NCBI RefSeq assembly: GCF_037971845.1 | Contig: NZ_CP150227.1 | Location: forward strand, 992,001 to 1,056,000 | DNA length: 64,000 bases | Reading direction: 5' to 3' | DNA from: Paenibacillus sp. FSL R5-0766 | Lineage (GTDB): Bacteria > Bacillota > Bacilli > Paenibacillales > Paenibacillaceae | In this document: positions 53,234-62,516 of the stretch, piece after piece | How the letters are laid out: the number at the start of each line of letters is the position of its first letter | How positions within the stretch are numbered: the stretch's first letter is position 1 | The notes under the pieces: model-generated | The model's database searches: none | Seen by the model: the letters and a program-made list of their open reading frames with translations, nothing else | What the model was told of the DNA's origin: nothing | Program-made: the position numbers and the translations under genes

Positions 53234-54294
53234 GCGACTTAGCAAGTAAAAATCCACTAAATATCGAAATCGATTCTAGCCGTCGTCCTAAAAAAAGATC
53301 AGCTAGAGCCTTCCGTACCAAGAAAGAAGAAAAGCGCTATTGGATTTTGCTGATAACATTAAGTGTTCTGGGCGTTTTTGCATCGGTTGGGCTACTGATT
53401 TATAACAATCCGGTCCCTGTGTCTTCGCCTTCTTTCATACCTTTTGTTACAAGAAGGGTAGTTGCTCTGGTTTCCATGCTGATCGCTGCAATTTGCCAAA
53501 GTTTATCCACGGTTGCTTTTCAATCGATTACGAATAACAGAATTATAACTCCGTCCCTTTTAGGTTTTGATGCTATATATTCAACCATTCATACGAGTAC
53601 TATATTTTTCCTTGGTGCTACGGTATTTGTGAATTTTAGCGGTGTTGATTCCTTCTTATATCAAGTTGCTGCAATGGTCATCATGTGTTTGATCCTTTAT
53701 GGATGGCTGCTTTCCGGAAAATACGGTAATTTACAACTTTTACTTCTGGTCGGCATTATCATTGGGACCGGGCTGAGATCCGTATCCTCGTTTATGAGAA
53801 GACTTCTTGCACCGTCTGAGTTTGATATTTTACAGGCAAGAATGTTTGCTTCCGTGAATAATGCGGATTCTGCCTATTTCCCGATTGCGATTCCTATCGT
53901 CATCATTGCAGCAATCCTGCTACTTGCTAATGCCAAGAGGTTAAATGTACTGTCGCTGGGTAAGGATGTCTCGACTTCCTTGGGAACTAAACATCAAAGT
54001 AGTGTGATTTATACGCTGGTCCTGGTTTCCATATTGATGGCCATTTCGACGGCTTTGGTTGGACCACTTACATTCTATGGATTTTTAGTTGCGATTTTGA
54101 GTTATCAGGCCGCGCAAACCTATGATCACAGATATGTTTTCCCAATGGCTCTTGCGATAGGGTTTGTGATCTTAACCGGTGCGTACTTTATTATGAATCA
54201 TGTCTTCAATGCCCAAGGTGTTGTCTCCATCATTATAGAATTGGTTGGCGGACTAACATTTTTAATTGTGATTTTAAGGAAGGGTTCTTTATGA
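53230..54294 (+). CDS. FecCD-family siderophore permease (YclO-like)
   Basis: The 354-residue second permease half has a long basic cytoplasmic N-terminus (RRPKKRSARAFRTKKEEKR) before the first helix at about 38. Family stretches include RRVVALVSMLIAAICQSLSTVAFQ and GPLTFYGFLVAILSYQ. It overlaps the previous and next genes by four bases each, a sign of tight coupling. With the YclN-like protein it forms the membrane pore for the ferric siderophore delivered by the lipoprotein. Confidence 0.88.
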   Translation: MSDLASKNPLNIEIDSSRRPKKRSARAFRTKKEEKRYWILLITLSVLGVFASVGLLIYNNPVPVSSPSFIPFVTRRVVALVSMLIAAICQSLSTVAFQSITNNRIITPSLLGFDAIYSTIHTSTIFFLGATVFVNFSGVDSFLYQVAAMVIMCLILYGWLLSGKYGNLQLLLLVGIIIGTGLRSVSSFMRRLLAPSEFDILQARMFASVNNADSAYFPIAIPIVIIAAILLLANAKRLNVLSLGKDVSTSLGTKHQSSVIYTLVLVSILMAISTALVGPLTFYGFLVAILSYQAAQTYDHRYVFPMALAIGFVILTGAYFIMNHVFNAQGVVSIIIELVGGLTFLIVILRKGSL

Positions 54295-55043
54295 TACAGA
54301 TCAATAATGTCAAAAAGTCCTATGCAGCCGAGGTAGAGATAGGCCCTTTGAATATTCATATACCCAAAGCCGGTCTTACTTCTTTAATTGGACCCAATGG
54401 TGCGGGGAAGTCGACGACACTTCTGATGATCGGAAGACTTTTGGATTTGGACGAAGGTCAGATCAAGGTTGCCAATATGGATGTTTCCACGACCAAGTCA
54501 AAAGACTTGGCCAAGATTATAACGGTTTTACGACAAGAAAATCATTTTGTCACAAGGCTTACCGTTAGACAACTTGCCGGATTCGGACGGTTTCCTTATT
54601 CCAAGGGAAGATTAACAGATGAGGATGAAGCTATTATCTCTAAATATATTGATTTTCTAGACTTAACTGATCTGGAAAATAGATACTTAGATGAGCTTTC
54701 TGGTGGTCAGAGGCAAAGAGCTTATGTCGCAATGGTTTTGTGTCAGGAGACGGAATATGTACTTTTGGACGAGCCTCTGAACAATCTGGATGTTGCTCGT
54801 TCTGTTCGGATGATGGAGCATTTGAGATATGCCGCTAATGAATTTGGAAGAACCATTCTGACGGTTATGCATGATATCAATTTTGCCGCCAAATATTCGG
54901 ATCGAATATGTGCCATGAAAGATGGTCAAATCGCCGCTTTTGGAACCGTAGATGAAGTGATGGACCCCGAAATTTTAACAGATATTTTTGAAACAAAAAT
55001 TGAAATTATCGATGGTCCGTATGGACCGATAGCGATCTATTAG
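54291..55043 (+). CDS. Iron-siderophore ABC importer ATPase (YclP-like)
   Basis: The 250-residue ATPase energises the importer. It has Walker A GPNGAGKST (about 34-42), Q-loop LRQENHF, signature LSGGQRQRAYVAM and Walker B VLLDEPLNNLD, then the switch His in TVMHDINFAAKYSD. This matches the FepC/YclP family. It is last in the Fur-controlled operon and is followed by a terminator. The remainder of 55044-55361 has a small CCAGAT/ATCTGG hairpin near 55300 but no gene. Confidence 0.92.
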   Translation: MIQINNVKKSYAAEVEIGPLNIHIPKAGLTSLIGPNGAGKSTTLLMIGRLLDLDEGQIKVANMDVSTTKSKDLAKIITVLRQENHFVTRLTVRQLAGFGRFPYSKGRLTDEDEAIISKYIDFLDLTDLENRYLDELSGGQRQRAYVAMVLCQETEYVLLDEPLNNLDVARSVRMMEHLRYAANEFGRTILTVMHDINFAAKYSDRICAMKDGQIAAFGTVDEVMDPEILTDIFETKIEIIDGPYGPIAIY

Positions 55044-55091
55044 CTACAAGATTTAATGAAAAGTTGTTTGTTAAAATGGTTTTCAGAAAGT

Positions 55092-55119
55092 AGAGTGATT
55101 ATTCACTCTGCTTTTTTTT
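55092..55119 (+). terminator. Terminator of the siderophore importer operon
   Basis: AGAGTGA pairs perfectly with TCACTCT around TTAT and is followed by GC and eight T residues. Confidence 0.9.
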
Positions 55120-55361
55120 ATTAAAGTCGAACAAGACAGTTTGAAAGTTTATCTTAAAAACATCATAGAACGATAAGCCTTTACCAGAAGCATCTTCCTG
55201 CAAACGTTCCTTTTTCGATTAATAGCTATTTTCGCTCACAGAGTAATCTTTTGGATAGAAAAAGGGGATACTCTATGCCATAAATTGGCTTGAGGGTTCC
55301 AGATAGTGTAATCTGGAGATTATGAAAACCCATTTGAACGAGAAGGGATCGGGATGATTCA

Positions 55362-56540
55362 ATGACGCAAAAAATCTATTATGACTCTGCTTATACAAGA
55401 GAGTGGCATACAACAATTACAGGCAAAGTGGACAAGGAAGATGGTGTATATGTCACGCTGGCGGAGACTGCTTTTTACCCGCATGGGGGCGGACAACCTT
55501 GTGATCTGGGGCAAATTGGCGGCATCACTGTTCTGGATGTGAACATCGAAGATGGAGAGGTGTGGCACAAGCTGGAACGTGCCCCTGAGCAGAACGAAGT
55601 ACATTGTGATATTGACTGGGAGCGCAGATTCGATCATATGCAGCAGCATACGGGTCAGCATTTGTTATCGGCAATCACGCTAAAGCTGACTGAAGCGATG
55701 ACACTCAGTTTCCATCTTGGAACGGAGTATGACACGATTGATGTGGCTGCGGCTGAACTGGGAGCGAATCAATTAACCGCCATTGAACAAGAAGTGAATC
55801 GTCAGATCTATCGTAACGCTCGCATCAACACGTCCTGGGTTACAACAGAAGAGGCTGCACAATTACCACTGGTGAAGCAACCTACGGTGACAGAGGACAT
55901 TCGCATCGTTGAGATCGAGGGTGTGGAGTATAACGCCTGCGGTGGAACTCATGTGTCGGCGACAGGTGAGATCGGCATCATCAAACTGTTGAAAACCGAA
56001 AAAGTGAAGGGTGGCACCCGCATTTATTTCAAATGTGGAACAAGGGCGCTAAATGAATTTACATCCACACAAAACGTGCTCAATAGCATCATGGTTAAAT
56101 TAAAGACCAGCAAGGACGAATTATTGGAGCGTATTGAGAAAATGGAACTGGAGCAAAAGCAGCTGCAAACCGAGCTGAATGCAGTGAAAACAACCAACGA
56201 TGCCTATTATGCGGAGGAACTTCTGGCCGCTCGGCAAGGGCTGGTGATTGCTCAGGTCTTTGAAGACAAATCGCTCAAGGATATGCAGAGCCTGGCAACG
56301 AAGCTGACGGCAGACCATGAGGGGCTTGTACTCTTTGCCAGTATCTCAGAGGCCAAAGTAGTTCTGGCACAGAACGGCCAACCGCCTGAATGGGCTTGTG
56401 GACCTTTCTTCAAAGGCAATCTTGGAGCCTACCAAGGCAAAGGTGGAGGTAGTGAAAAGATGGCTCAGGCAGGCTTTGCCAGCAGTGAAGATGCGCTTGC
56501 CTTTTATGAGTTTACCAAGGACCAGTTGGGACATCACTGA
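55362..56540 (+). CDS. Alanyl-tRNA editing protein AlaX (long form)
   Basis: The 392-residue protein hydrolyses mischarged Ser- or Gly-tRNA(Ala) in trans. The editing zinc site is visible as HTGQHLL (HxxxH, about 92-98) and CGGTH (CxxxH, about 188-192), as in the AlaRS editing domain. A coiled coil follows at about 250-285, and a DHHA1 domain ends the protein with PPEWACGPFFKGNLGAYQGKGGGS. This is the type II layout with a C-terminal DHHA1 domain. It lacks the catalytic aminoacylation domain, so it is not alaS. It appears to be transcribed alone. Confidence 0.93.
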   Translation: MTQKIYYDSAYTREWHTTITGKVDKEDGVYVTLAETAFYPHGGGQPCDLGQIGGITVLDVNIEDGEVWHKLERAPEQNEVHCDIDWERRFDHMQQHTGQHLLSAITLKLTEAMTLSFHLGTEYDTIDVAAAELGANQLTAIEQEVNRQIYRNARINTSWVTTEEAAQLPLVKQPTVTEDIRIVEIEGVEYNACGGTHVSATGEIGIIKLLKTEKVKGGTRIYFKCGTRALNEFTSTQNVLNSIMVKLKTSKDELLERIEKMELEQKQLQTELNAVKTTNDAYYAEELLAARQGLVIAQVFEDKSLKDMQSLATKLTADHEGLVLFASISEAKVVLAQNGQPPEWACGPFFKGNLGAYQGKGGGSEKMAQAGFASSEDALAFYEFTKDQLGHH

Positions 56541-56647
56541 TTCGTATTTTCCTTTATGAGACACGCAGGTATTGAAATATGAGTAAGGGACAAGCACGTC
56601 ACATTGTGGCGTGTTTTCCATTGCCAATAGTTGAAGGAGGTTGGAAT

Positions 56648-57952
56648 ATGACAGAACGAATTCCGTGTATACGGGAGGGGTGTGCAAATACCATTTTGCC
56701 AGCAACGGCTGCCAGAACAGGTGGGTATTGCATGCCTTGCAAACAGGAGATGGAACGCGAGGAGCGCCAGAGATACATTGAAGCGAATCGACGTGACGTG
56801 AACTTGTATGCAGGTATCACAGACCCGGTCGAAATTTTGAAAATCATGCACAAACCTCAGGTTCGCGATCCACTAATTCGTTATACACCCTATGAACAAT
56901 CCGAGGAACAGGTATATCTATCTTTGTCTGTAGAGCAACAAGATCAGATGAAGGATTACGCGATGCAACGGATTCGTACAGGTGATGAAGATACGGGCAA
57001 AGACATTCTGGTATATCTGGTCTGCTACCATGATATATCGTTGACTGCCGAAATTCCTGAGCTGCTGGAACAGGAGATCTATTATCCTGCCATTTTGTAT
57101 AAAAGTGCCTCGGGTGAGGTTCGTGATCGTCTCTTGCAGCAGGTGAACACCGATGATGAGAATCGGAATCACATATTGCTCATGCTGGCCCATATCGGAG
57201 ATGACGTTGTTGTGCAGCAGTTCCGGCAGTGGAGGCAGTCTCCGCCATCTTGGGCGAGTGAATTATACGTGACACCTGAGCATTACACCACTGAAGCTGG
57301 TTGGGAGCTTACAAAAGACGGGCAGCGCAGGGAATTATTCATCACCCCAAGTTATTCACTCTATAAAGTTAAAGAGAATGAAGGGCCTAACGTGGAGGTA
57401 ACCGGAAATTCACTCTCGATGCTGAATTCTAGCGCTAATTGTTGTCCATGGTGTGGCAATGCGTTAACCACCTTAATTAGTCTGGATGTTAAGCATCCCG
57501 CTCTGAAGGACGTGTCTTGGCATGCCCAGCAACTTCAGATACAGACTTGCGTGATATGCAGCAGTTACGGTGTGGTTTACATGGAGCTGGACGCGGCAGG
57601 GGAACCGTTATGGAGTTCACATAATGTCATGCCTATGGGAATGGACGAGATTGACCTGGACGACTATGGTAAATTTGCACCGGATGTTGGCCAGCAGTTT
57701 CGGATTGCGAATGCATCGCGGCATGCATTCCATGCCAGTGAGTGGGCGATGGAGCCATCGTTATCTCAGGTCGGCGGCCATCCAGGATGGGTTCAGGATG
57801 CGGAGTATCCAACATGTCCAAGCTGTTCCACGAGAATGAAGGCTGTCGCACAACTGGATTGGGGCGAGGTTGAGGAATATGGTGAGGGTATGTATTACAT
57901 GTTCATATGTGAGCCGTGCCAGATGACCGCCGTATCATACCAGCAATCTTGA
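56648..57952 (+). CDS. Cysteine-rich DUF1963/YwqG-like protein
   Basis: The 434-residue protein starts at 56648 with GAAGGAGG at ideal spacing. It has an N-terminal zinc-ribbon-like segment (CIREGCANTIL then CMPC), a helical middle (about 60-200), and a C-terminal domain with CCPWCGN, CVICSS, GGHPGWVQDAEYPTCPSCSTRMKAVAQLDW and CEPC. The GGHPxW and aQLD pattern resembles the DUF1963/YwqG family. The paired CxxC motifs suggest structural zinc. Function is unknown. It stands alone, ending at a shared terminator with the convergent DUF1801 gene. Confidence 0.75.
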   Translation: MTERIPCIREGCANTILPATAARTGGYCMPCKQEMEREERQRYIEANRRDVNLYAGITDPVEILKIMHKPQVRDPLIRYTPYEQSEEQVYLSLSVEQQDQMKDYAMQRIRTGDEDTGKDILVYLVCYHDISLTAEIPELLEQEIYYPAILYKSASGEVRDRLLQQVNTDDENRNHILLMLAHIGDDVVVQQFRQWRQSPPSWASELYVTPEHYTTEAGWELTKDGQRRELFITPSYSLYKVKENEGPNVEVTGNSLSMLNSSANCCPWCGNALTTLISLDVKHPALKDVSWHAQQLQIQTCVICSSYGVVYMELDAAGEPLWSSHNVMPMGMDEIDLDDYGKFAPDVGQQFRIANASRHAFHASEWAMEPSLSQVGGHPGWVQDAEYPTCPSCSTRMKAVAQLDWGEVEEYGEGMYYMFICEPCQMTAVSYQQS

Positions 57953-57966
57953 TGGTGGAAGCAATG

Positions 57967-58007
57967 AGGCATCCCGTAAGTTCTTGAACTTCATGGGATG
58001 CCTTTTT
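57967..58007. terminator. Convergent terminator
   Basis: AGGCATCCC pairs with GGGATGCCT, with an inner AAGTTC/GAACTT helix, followed by TTTTT. It lies between converging genes. Confidence 0.88.
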
Positions 58008-58023
58008 ATGTCGTCAGATTTTC

Positions 58024-58371
58024 CTACAATTCTGCAGATGCCTGCTTCAGCAATCCTGCCAGCCAATCATAATCAGGCGTATCTTTTTCCTTGAGTTTGA
58101 TCGTTTTGCGTTCTTCCGGGCCTTCAAATATCCCATCGGGTAGATCGAGTCCGGTTGCATGGAAGATGGTGAAGGATACGGCCTGTTTGGATGGTGAGAT
58201 GACCGAAGCATACTTTCCGTTTTTCAAAAAATGAGGTTTCTTGTATTGCACACGTTCTTCTACATCAGGGATGGTATCATGCACCAACTGGCGCAATTGT
58301 TCAGCGACTTGTATTTGCCAGGGGATCTGAATCTGTTCAATAAACGCAGTAACTTCTGCATTCTTGGTCAT
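58024..58371 (-). CDS. DUF1801 (YdhG-like) protein
   Basis: The 115-residue protein belongs to the DUF1801 family: helical start IPWQIQVAEQLRQLVHDTIPDVEERVQYKKPHF, then a beta region KYASVISPSKQAVSFTIFHA and a basic TIKLKEKD stretch. The fold is known in the family but the function is not. Its start overlaps the stop of the upstream GNAT gene by four bases (ATGA), so it is translated from the same message. Confidence 0.88.
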   Translation of the reverse strand: MTKNAEVTAFIEQIQIPWQIQVAEQLRQLVHDTIPDVEERVQYKKPHFLKNGKYASVISPSKQAVSFTIFHATGLDLPDGIFEGPEERKTIKLKEKDTPDYDWLAGLLKQASAEL

Positions 58372-58943
58372 ACTTGTTCACCCTCCGTATGGATCTGATT
58401 GTGTATTTCCCATTCTGGTTTTAGGATTCCCATCATCAAGCGGTCATAACGCTTACCATCACGATATACAGCTGAACGTGCCCGACCTTCCAACTGAAAA
58501 CCAACCTTCTCATAGGAACGGATTGCTTTGGCATTGTAGGCGATGACATCGAGGCCAACCCGGTCCAGATTCATTTCATGGAATGCATATCGTAAAATAA
58601 GATTCAACGCTTCCGTACCATATCCCTTGTTACGATGTTTGGCAAGTCCGATGCCAATAGCAAGTTGTCCGCAGCGGTTGTTCCATTCAATGCTATGAAT
58701 GACGACAAAACCAATCAGCGTATCCTCATCATGCGTGCGCAGTCTGAAGTAAACTTCCTTGTTCTTTGTTTCGCCCTCATCTTCCAACTGTTTCTCTGAA
58801 TAGGGAATGGCCAGATCAGTATCCACATTCCGAAGGTACTCCGGGTCTTCGTTCCATTGCAGCATGGTCTGCACGTCTTCAGGACGTGGTGGAGTCATCT
58901 TTAATCGTTTGCTATAAAACAGGTTGTCCGTAGTTAGTGTCAT
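58368..58943 (-). CDS. GNAT acetyltransferase, RimJ/RimL type
   Basis: The 191-residue GNAT protein begins with the typical RLKMTPPRPEDVQTMLQWNED. The acetyl-CoA motif reads AKHRNKGYGTEALNLILRYAF (about 102-122), and the C-terminal part reads NAKAIRSYEKVGFQLEGRARSAVYRDGKRYD. Such enzymes acetylate protein N-termini, amino sugars or antibiotics; the substrate is unknown. It is upstream of and overlaps the DUF1801 gene by four bases. A GGAGA-type site lies before the ATG. Confidence 0.9.
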   Translation of the reverse strand: MTLTTDNLFYSKRLKMTPPRPEDVQTMLQWNEDPEYLRNVDTDLAIPYSEKQLEDEGETKNKEVYFRLRTHDEDTLIGFVVIHSIEWNNRCGQLAIGIGLAKHRNKGYGTEALNLILRYAFHEMNLDRVGLDVIAYNAKAIRSYEKVGFQLEGRARSAVYRDGKRYDRLMMGILKPEWEIHNQIHTEGEQV

Positions 58944-59198
58944 AGGGGTCTCCTTTAAAATAGGTTAAGATGGCTTCACCTTAGTTTCACATTTAACTCT
59001 ATGTATAATTCGCAATAGACCTCGCCCCTTTGGCATCTGATAGCCTCATCATACTGGAAATTATAGGTGAATCACAATAGCGTATTTCAGTGGATATAAG
59101 TAACCTCTTGTCATATAACCTAACACGGTAGTAAGATAAAATGATTGATATACATTCAGTGATAAAACCAATAAAAATGACGGCAGGAGTGGTACGTT

Positions 59199-59654
59199 TT
59201 GCAGATCAAAGTGGATGATTTGAGTGGAGTCCAAGTTAAGGCTTTAATTGCGGAGCACTTGCAAGGGATGGCGGCAGATTCGCCTCCAGAGAGTATTCAT
59301 GCGTTGAATCTGGATGGACTCAAGAAGCCCGAGATTACTTTCTGGTGTGCTTGGGAAGGGGATGACTTGCTCGGTTGCGGGGCCATCAAAGAACTTGATC
59401 CAGAGCATGCAGAGTTGAAATCGATGCGTACCGCTTCGGCTCATCTGAGAAAAGGCGTAGCGAGAAAAATTTTGGCTCATATTATGAAGGTTGCCACAGA
59501 CCGTGGTTATAAGCGAATCAGTCTGGAGACGGGTTCAATGGATTCATTTATCCCGGCACGGAAATTGTACGAAGACTTCGGTTTCGAATATTGCGAACCA
59601 TTCGCAGATTATATATTGGACCCGAACAGCATGTTTATGACAAAAACAATCTAA
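59199..59654 (+). CDS. ysnE: GNAT acetyltransferase YsnE
   Basis: The 151-residue protein starts at TTG, nine bases after AGGAG. It closely follows Bacillus YsnE: VDDLSGVQVKALIAEHL, SPPESIHAL, PEITFWCAWEGDDLLGCGA, LRKGVARKILAHI (acetyl-CoA loop) and YCEPFADY. In plant-associated bacilli this gene has been tied to indole-3-acetic acid output, although the direct reaction is not settled. It is monocistronic with a terminator after it. Confidence 0.85.
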   Translation: MQIKVDDLSGVQVKALIAEHLQGMAADSPPESIHALNLDGLKKPEITFWCAWEGDDLLGCGAIKELDPEHAELKSMRTASAHLRKGVARKILAHIMKVATDRGYKRISLETGSMDSFIPARKLYEDFGFEYCEPFADYILDPNSMFMTKTI

Positions 59655-59669
59655 GTGGAATCGCATGAG

Positions 59670-59711
59670 AAACCGGTATTCTGTTTTTTTACAGGATGCT
59701 GGTTTTTTTAT
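59670..59711 (+). terminator. Terminator of ysnE
   Basis: AAACCGGTATTCTG pairs with CAGGATGCTGGTTT with minor mismatches, and T-runs follow. Confidence 0.75.
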
Positions 59712-59820
59712 TGTGCAACATATCGTACATTTTAAGAGTTGGAAAACGAGTAGAATAAACTAAATAATACAGCATTAAAGCAACGTGGCCTTGTGACGAA
59801 GAATGTGGAGGGAGTCGTGC

Positions 59821-59949
59821 ATGATATATTGGTTGTTCGATCATATGAATCCGCTGTTTGCCGTCTTGGTGTTATGTCCCATCATTGCTGTGGTACTCAG
59901 CTGGATTGTATATAGATTGGTTCATGCGATTGTGGGGTATAAAACATAG
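59821..59949 (+). CDS. 42-residue single-pass membrane peptide
   Basis: An ATG preceded by GGAGGGA at ideal spacing opens a 42-codon frame: MIYWLFDHMNPLF, a strongly hydrophobic core (about 11-30) and a short tail ending VGYKT. Its quality of ribosome binding site and one clean membrane helix support a real gene. It lies 134 bp before the amino acid permease on the same strand and might be made from the same message. No family is recognised. Confidence 0.65.
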   Translation: MIYWLFDHMNPLFAVLVLCPIIAVVLSWIVYRLVHAIVGYKT

Positions 59950-60083
59950 GTTATGTCCCTATACGTTTGGGATGAATTGGCCATAAGGAACTTCTGGGCT
60001 GATTGATGGACAATAGGGTATACTGGACATTATGTCTATGAAACAAGACATTACAGACGTTTTTTACATCAGGAGGACTTGAA

Positions 60084-61436
60084 TTGGCTCAGACAGAAGG
60101 AACATTACAGAAGAAGCTTAAACCAAGACACATCAGTTTTATGGCTATGGGTGGTGTCATTGGAACGGGAATTTTCAAAGGCAGTGCAGAGACGATTGGA
60201 CTCGCAGGTCCGGGCGTGATTGTCACGTACATTTTTGCCGGATTATTGCTGCTGGTTGTTATGGCCGCGATGGCGGAGATGGCTACAGTGTACAAGAACA
60301 AAAATATGAAAGACTTCGTGCAGGAGGCATTTGGTAGCCGAGTATCCTTTGTTATGGGATGGATGTATTGCTTTCTGTGGTTATCGGTATGTGTCATTGA
60401 GGTGATTGCTGCCGGGAGTTTTTTGCAGTATTGGTTCACGGAAGTACCGCTGTGGATGCTGAGTCTGGCTTGTGCGGCGTTCATTATACTCGTTAATCTG
60501 TTAAGTGTAGGTGTGTTCGGGGAATTTGAGTTTTGGCTGGCCGGGATCAAAATTGCCATGATCATTATTTTTATCTTCCTGGGTGCAGGGTTGATCTTTG
60601 GTATTATCCCAAGTGATAACACGCCATATCTGCAGAATTATACGCAAGCAGGAGGCTTCTTCCCGAACGGATGGTCATCGATCTTCTCGGCACTGCTTGT
60701 GGTTATGTTCTCTTACGGGGGATCAGAGCTGATTGGTCTGACCCTGACCGAGACGGAAAATGCAGAAAAAGTTATGCCCAAAATCGTGGGCAATTTCATG
60801 CTCAGAATTATTCTGTTCTTCACCTTGCCGATTCTCATCATCTGTGGTCTCATTCCATGGAATGAGATCGGGCCGGAGAGCAGTCCATTTGTACAGGTGC
60901 TTGCCTCCACGGGACTGCCGGGAGCAGCACACATAATGAACTTCATTTTGGTGACGGCAGTTCTATCTGCTGCGAATTCAGGGATTTATGGTGCATCCCG
61001 GATGATGCACTCCATGGCAGTGGGCGGGGAAGCTCCGAAGGCATTGTCACAGACCAATCGCAACGGTAGCCCTGTTAACACACTTCTGGTGTGCTCAGTA
61101 GTTTTGCTTGGAGGTTCCTTGCTTGGCCTGTTCGCGCAGGATCAACTGTTCCGCATATTGCTCGCAGTTCCGGGGTTTGTCGTAATCCTTGTGTGGATCT
61201 GTATTGCCTCATCACAGTTAAAACTGCGGAAGAGATATCCGGTTCAACCGACCTTCAAAGTTTGGGGATTCCCTTACATAACCGGAGTCGTGGTAGTATG
61301 TCTTAGTGTGATTGCGGTGATGTTTGTGTTTGATGAAGGTAATCGGTTCAGCATTAGCATCTGTCTTGCCGTGCTCGCGTTGTTGATTATCTGGTCCCTG
61401 ATTCGATTCAGGAAGACGAATGGACGAACAGTTTAG
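60084..61436 (+). CDS. APC-superfamily amino acid permease
   Basis: The 450-residue transporter starts at TTG, seven bases after AGGAGG. It has twelve transmembrane helices and the APC helix-one motif MAMGGVIGTGIFKGSAETIGLAGPG, with the later FSYGGSELIGLTLTETENAEK typical of amino acid/proton symporters. Similarity to Bacillus YvbW-type permeases is likely, but the substrate cannot be read off. I found no T-box leader in the short upstream gap. A long terminator follows. Confidence 0.92.
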   Translation: MAQTEGTLQKKLKPRHISFMAMGGVIGTGIFKGSAETIGLAGPGVIVTYIFAGLLLLVVMAAMAEMATVYKNKNMKDFVQEAFGSRVSFVMGWMYCFLWLSVCVIEVIAAGSFLQYWFTEVPLWMLSLACAAFIILVNLLSVGVFGEFEFWLAGIKIAMIIIFIFLGAGLIFGIIPSDNTPYLQNYTQAGGFFPNGWSSIFSALLVVMFSYGGSELIGLTLTETENAEKVMPKIVGNFMLRIILFFTLPILIICGLIPWNEIGPESSPFVQVLASTGLPGAAHIMNFILVTAVLSAANSGIYGASRMMHSMAVGGEAPKALSQTNRNGSPVNTLLVCSVVLLGGSLLGLFAQDQLFRILLAVPGFVVILVWICIASSQLKLRKRYPVQPTFKVWGFPYITGVVVVCLSVIAVMFVFDEGNRFSISICLAVLALLIIWSLIRFRKTNGRTV

Positions 61437-61469
61437 TATTTGTAATATATAAATGTGAGATAATACGTA

Positions 61470-61515
61470 ACAAAGAACATCCCGGCGTTGGTATTCGAGC
61501 CGGGATGTTCTTTGT
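61470..61515. terminator. Strong bidirectional terminator
   Basis: ACAAAGAACATCCCGGC pairs with its perfect complement over 17 bp. It lies between the permease and the convergent hydrolase gene. Confidence 0.92.
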
Positions 61516-61541
61516 GTTAATAATCTTTTGGTATTTTCAAT

Positions 61542-62516
61542 TTATTGTCCTACATACTTATCCATAAAGCGATCTACTCTTTGGAAATAATCAGTTGGAT
61601 AATGATTAATCGCATCAATGTGTTCCGTATTTTGAGGATACCATACTTCTGCATTGGGATTATTTTTCAAGGACTCATAGATCTTTTCTGTATTTTTATA
61701 ACTTATTTGCTGATCCCCGGTACCGTGAATGAGCATAACGGGCTTGTCTTGCATCTTTTTAACCGCGTCCATAGGTGATACGGAATCAAGATCAACGTTA
61801 AAGACCCAATCCGCCATCCATGTCGATGTATAACTGAAAGGGAATGCAGGTAAACCTGAGAAGAATGGCAGGCCCTCTCTCAGAAATAAACCTGCATTAC
61901 GAAATGGACTATCTGCAATTACAGCCTGGATATCATCACTTTCACTTGTGGCCAGTAGAGAAGTAGCAGCCCCCATAGAGAAGCCGATAACTCCAATATG
62001 GTCTCCCGCATGATCTCTGGATTTTAGATAGTCTACAGCCCCAAGTAAATCGTATTTCTCATGTAGACCCAGCGTAATCAAATCTCCATCGGACTTACCC
62101 TGTGAGCTGAGATCAAAGGCCAGTACGTTATACCCCTTTGGGACGAAATGCTCTACCAACTTGGGAGTACGCCCTTTGACTAAACGATTACTCGTATACC
62201 CATGTACGATAATAATTGTTTTGTTATTTGCTGTGCCTGAAGATATACTCGCTGGAAAGAAAGTTCCTCGAATCGTATTATCATTTTTCAAACTCTTGAA
62301 TTCGACTTCTTCGTAAGGTGTTTTCTTCATATTCAACTCGTAACTGACATTGGTATCTCGTGGATGGTGTAATAACGTGTCTACTACTTTATAGGATACA
62401 AAGAATACAAGAGCTACAATAAGCGCAAACGCAATCCCCAGGCCCCATAACAGTTTCTTGCGTTTCTCCATGCGACCTTTAAATGTCAGAACGGGTGGTA
62501 AAGATGGTTGACTCAT
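61542..62516 (-). CDS. Membrane-anchored alpha/beta hydrolase
   Basis: The 324-residue protein has one N-terminal transmembrane helix (about 22-45), then an alpha/beta hydrolase domain outside the membrane. The oxyanion stretch is IIIVHGYTSN, the nucleophile serine lies in GFSMGAA, the acid in HGTGDQQISY and the histidine in NTEHIDAINHYP. It resembles YqkD-type serine hydrolases; the substrate is unknown. It overlaps the upstream tetR by four bases, so the repressor and enzyme form one operon with probable self-regulation. Confidence 0.9.
   Translation of the reverse strand: MSQPSLPPVLTFKGRMEKRKKLLWGLGIAFALIVALVFFVSYKVVDTLLHHPRDTNVSYELNMKKTPYEEVEFKSLKNDNTIRGTFFPASISSGTANNKTIIIVHGYTSNRLVKGRTPKLVEHFVPKGYNVLAFDLSSQGKSDGDLITLGLHEKYDLLGAVDYLKSRDHAGDHIGVIGFSMGAATSLLATSESDDIQAVIADSPFRNAGLFLREGLPFFSGLPAFPFSYTSTWMADWVFNVDLDSVSPMDAVKKMQDKPVMLIHGTGDQQISYKNTEKIYESLKNNPNAEVWYPQNTEHIDAINHYPTDYFQRVDRFMDKYVGQ

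Noticed and set aside
59950..60083. T-box leader before the amino acid permease
   Set aside because: The gap is too short and the conserved T-box sequence is absent.
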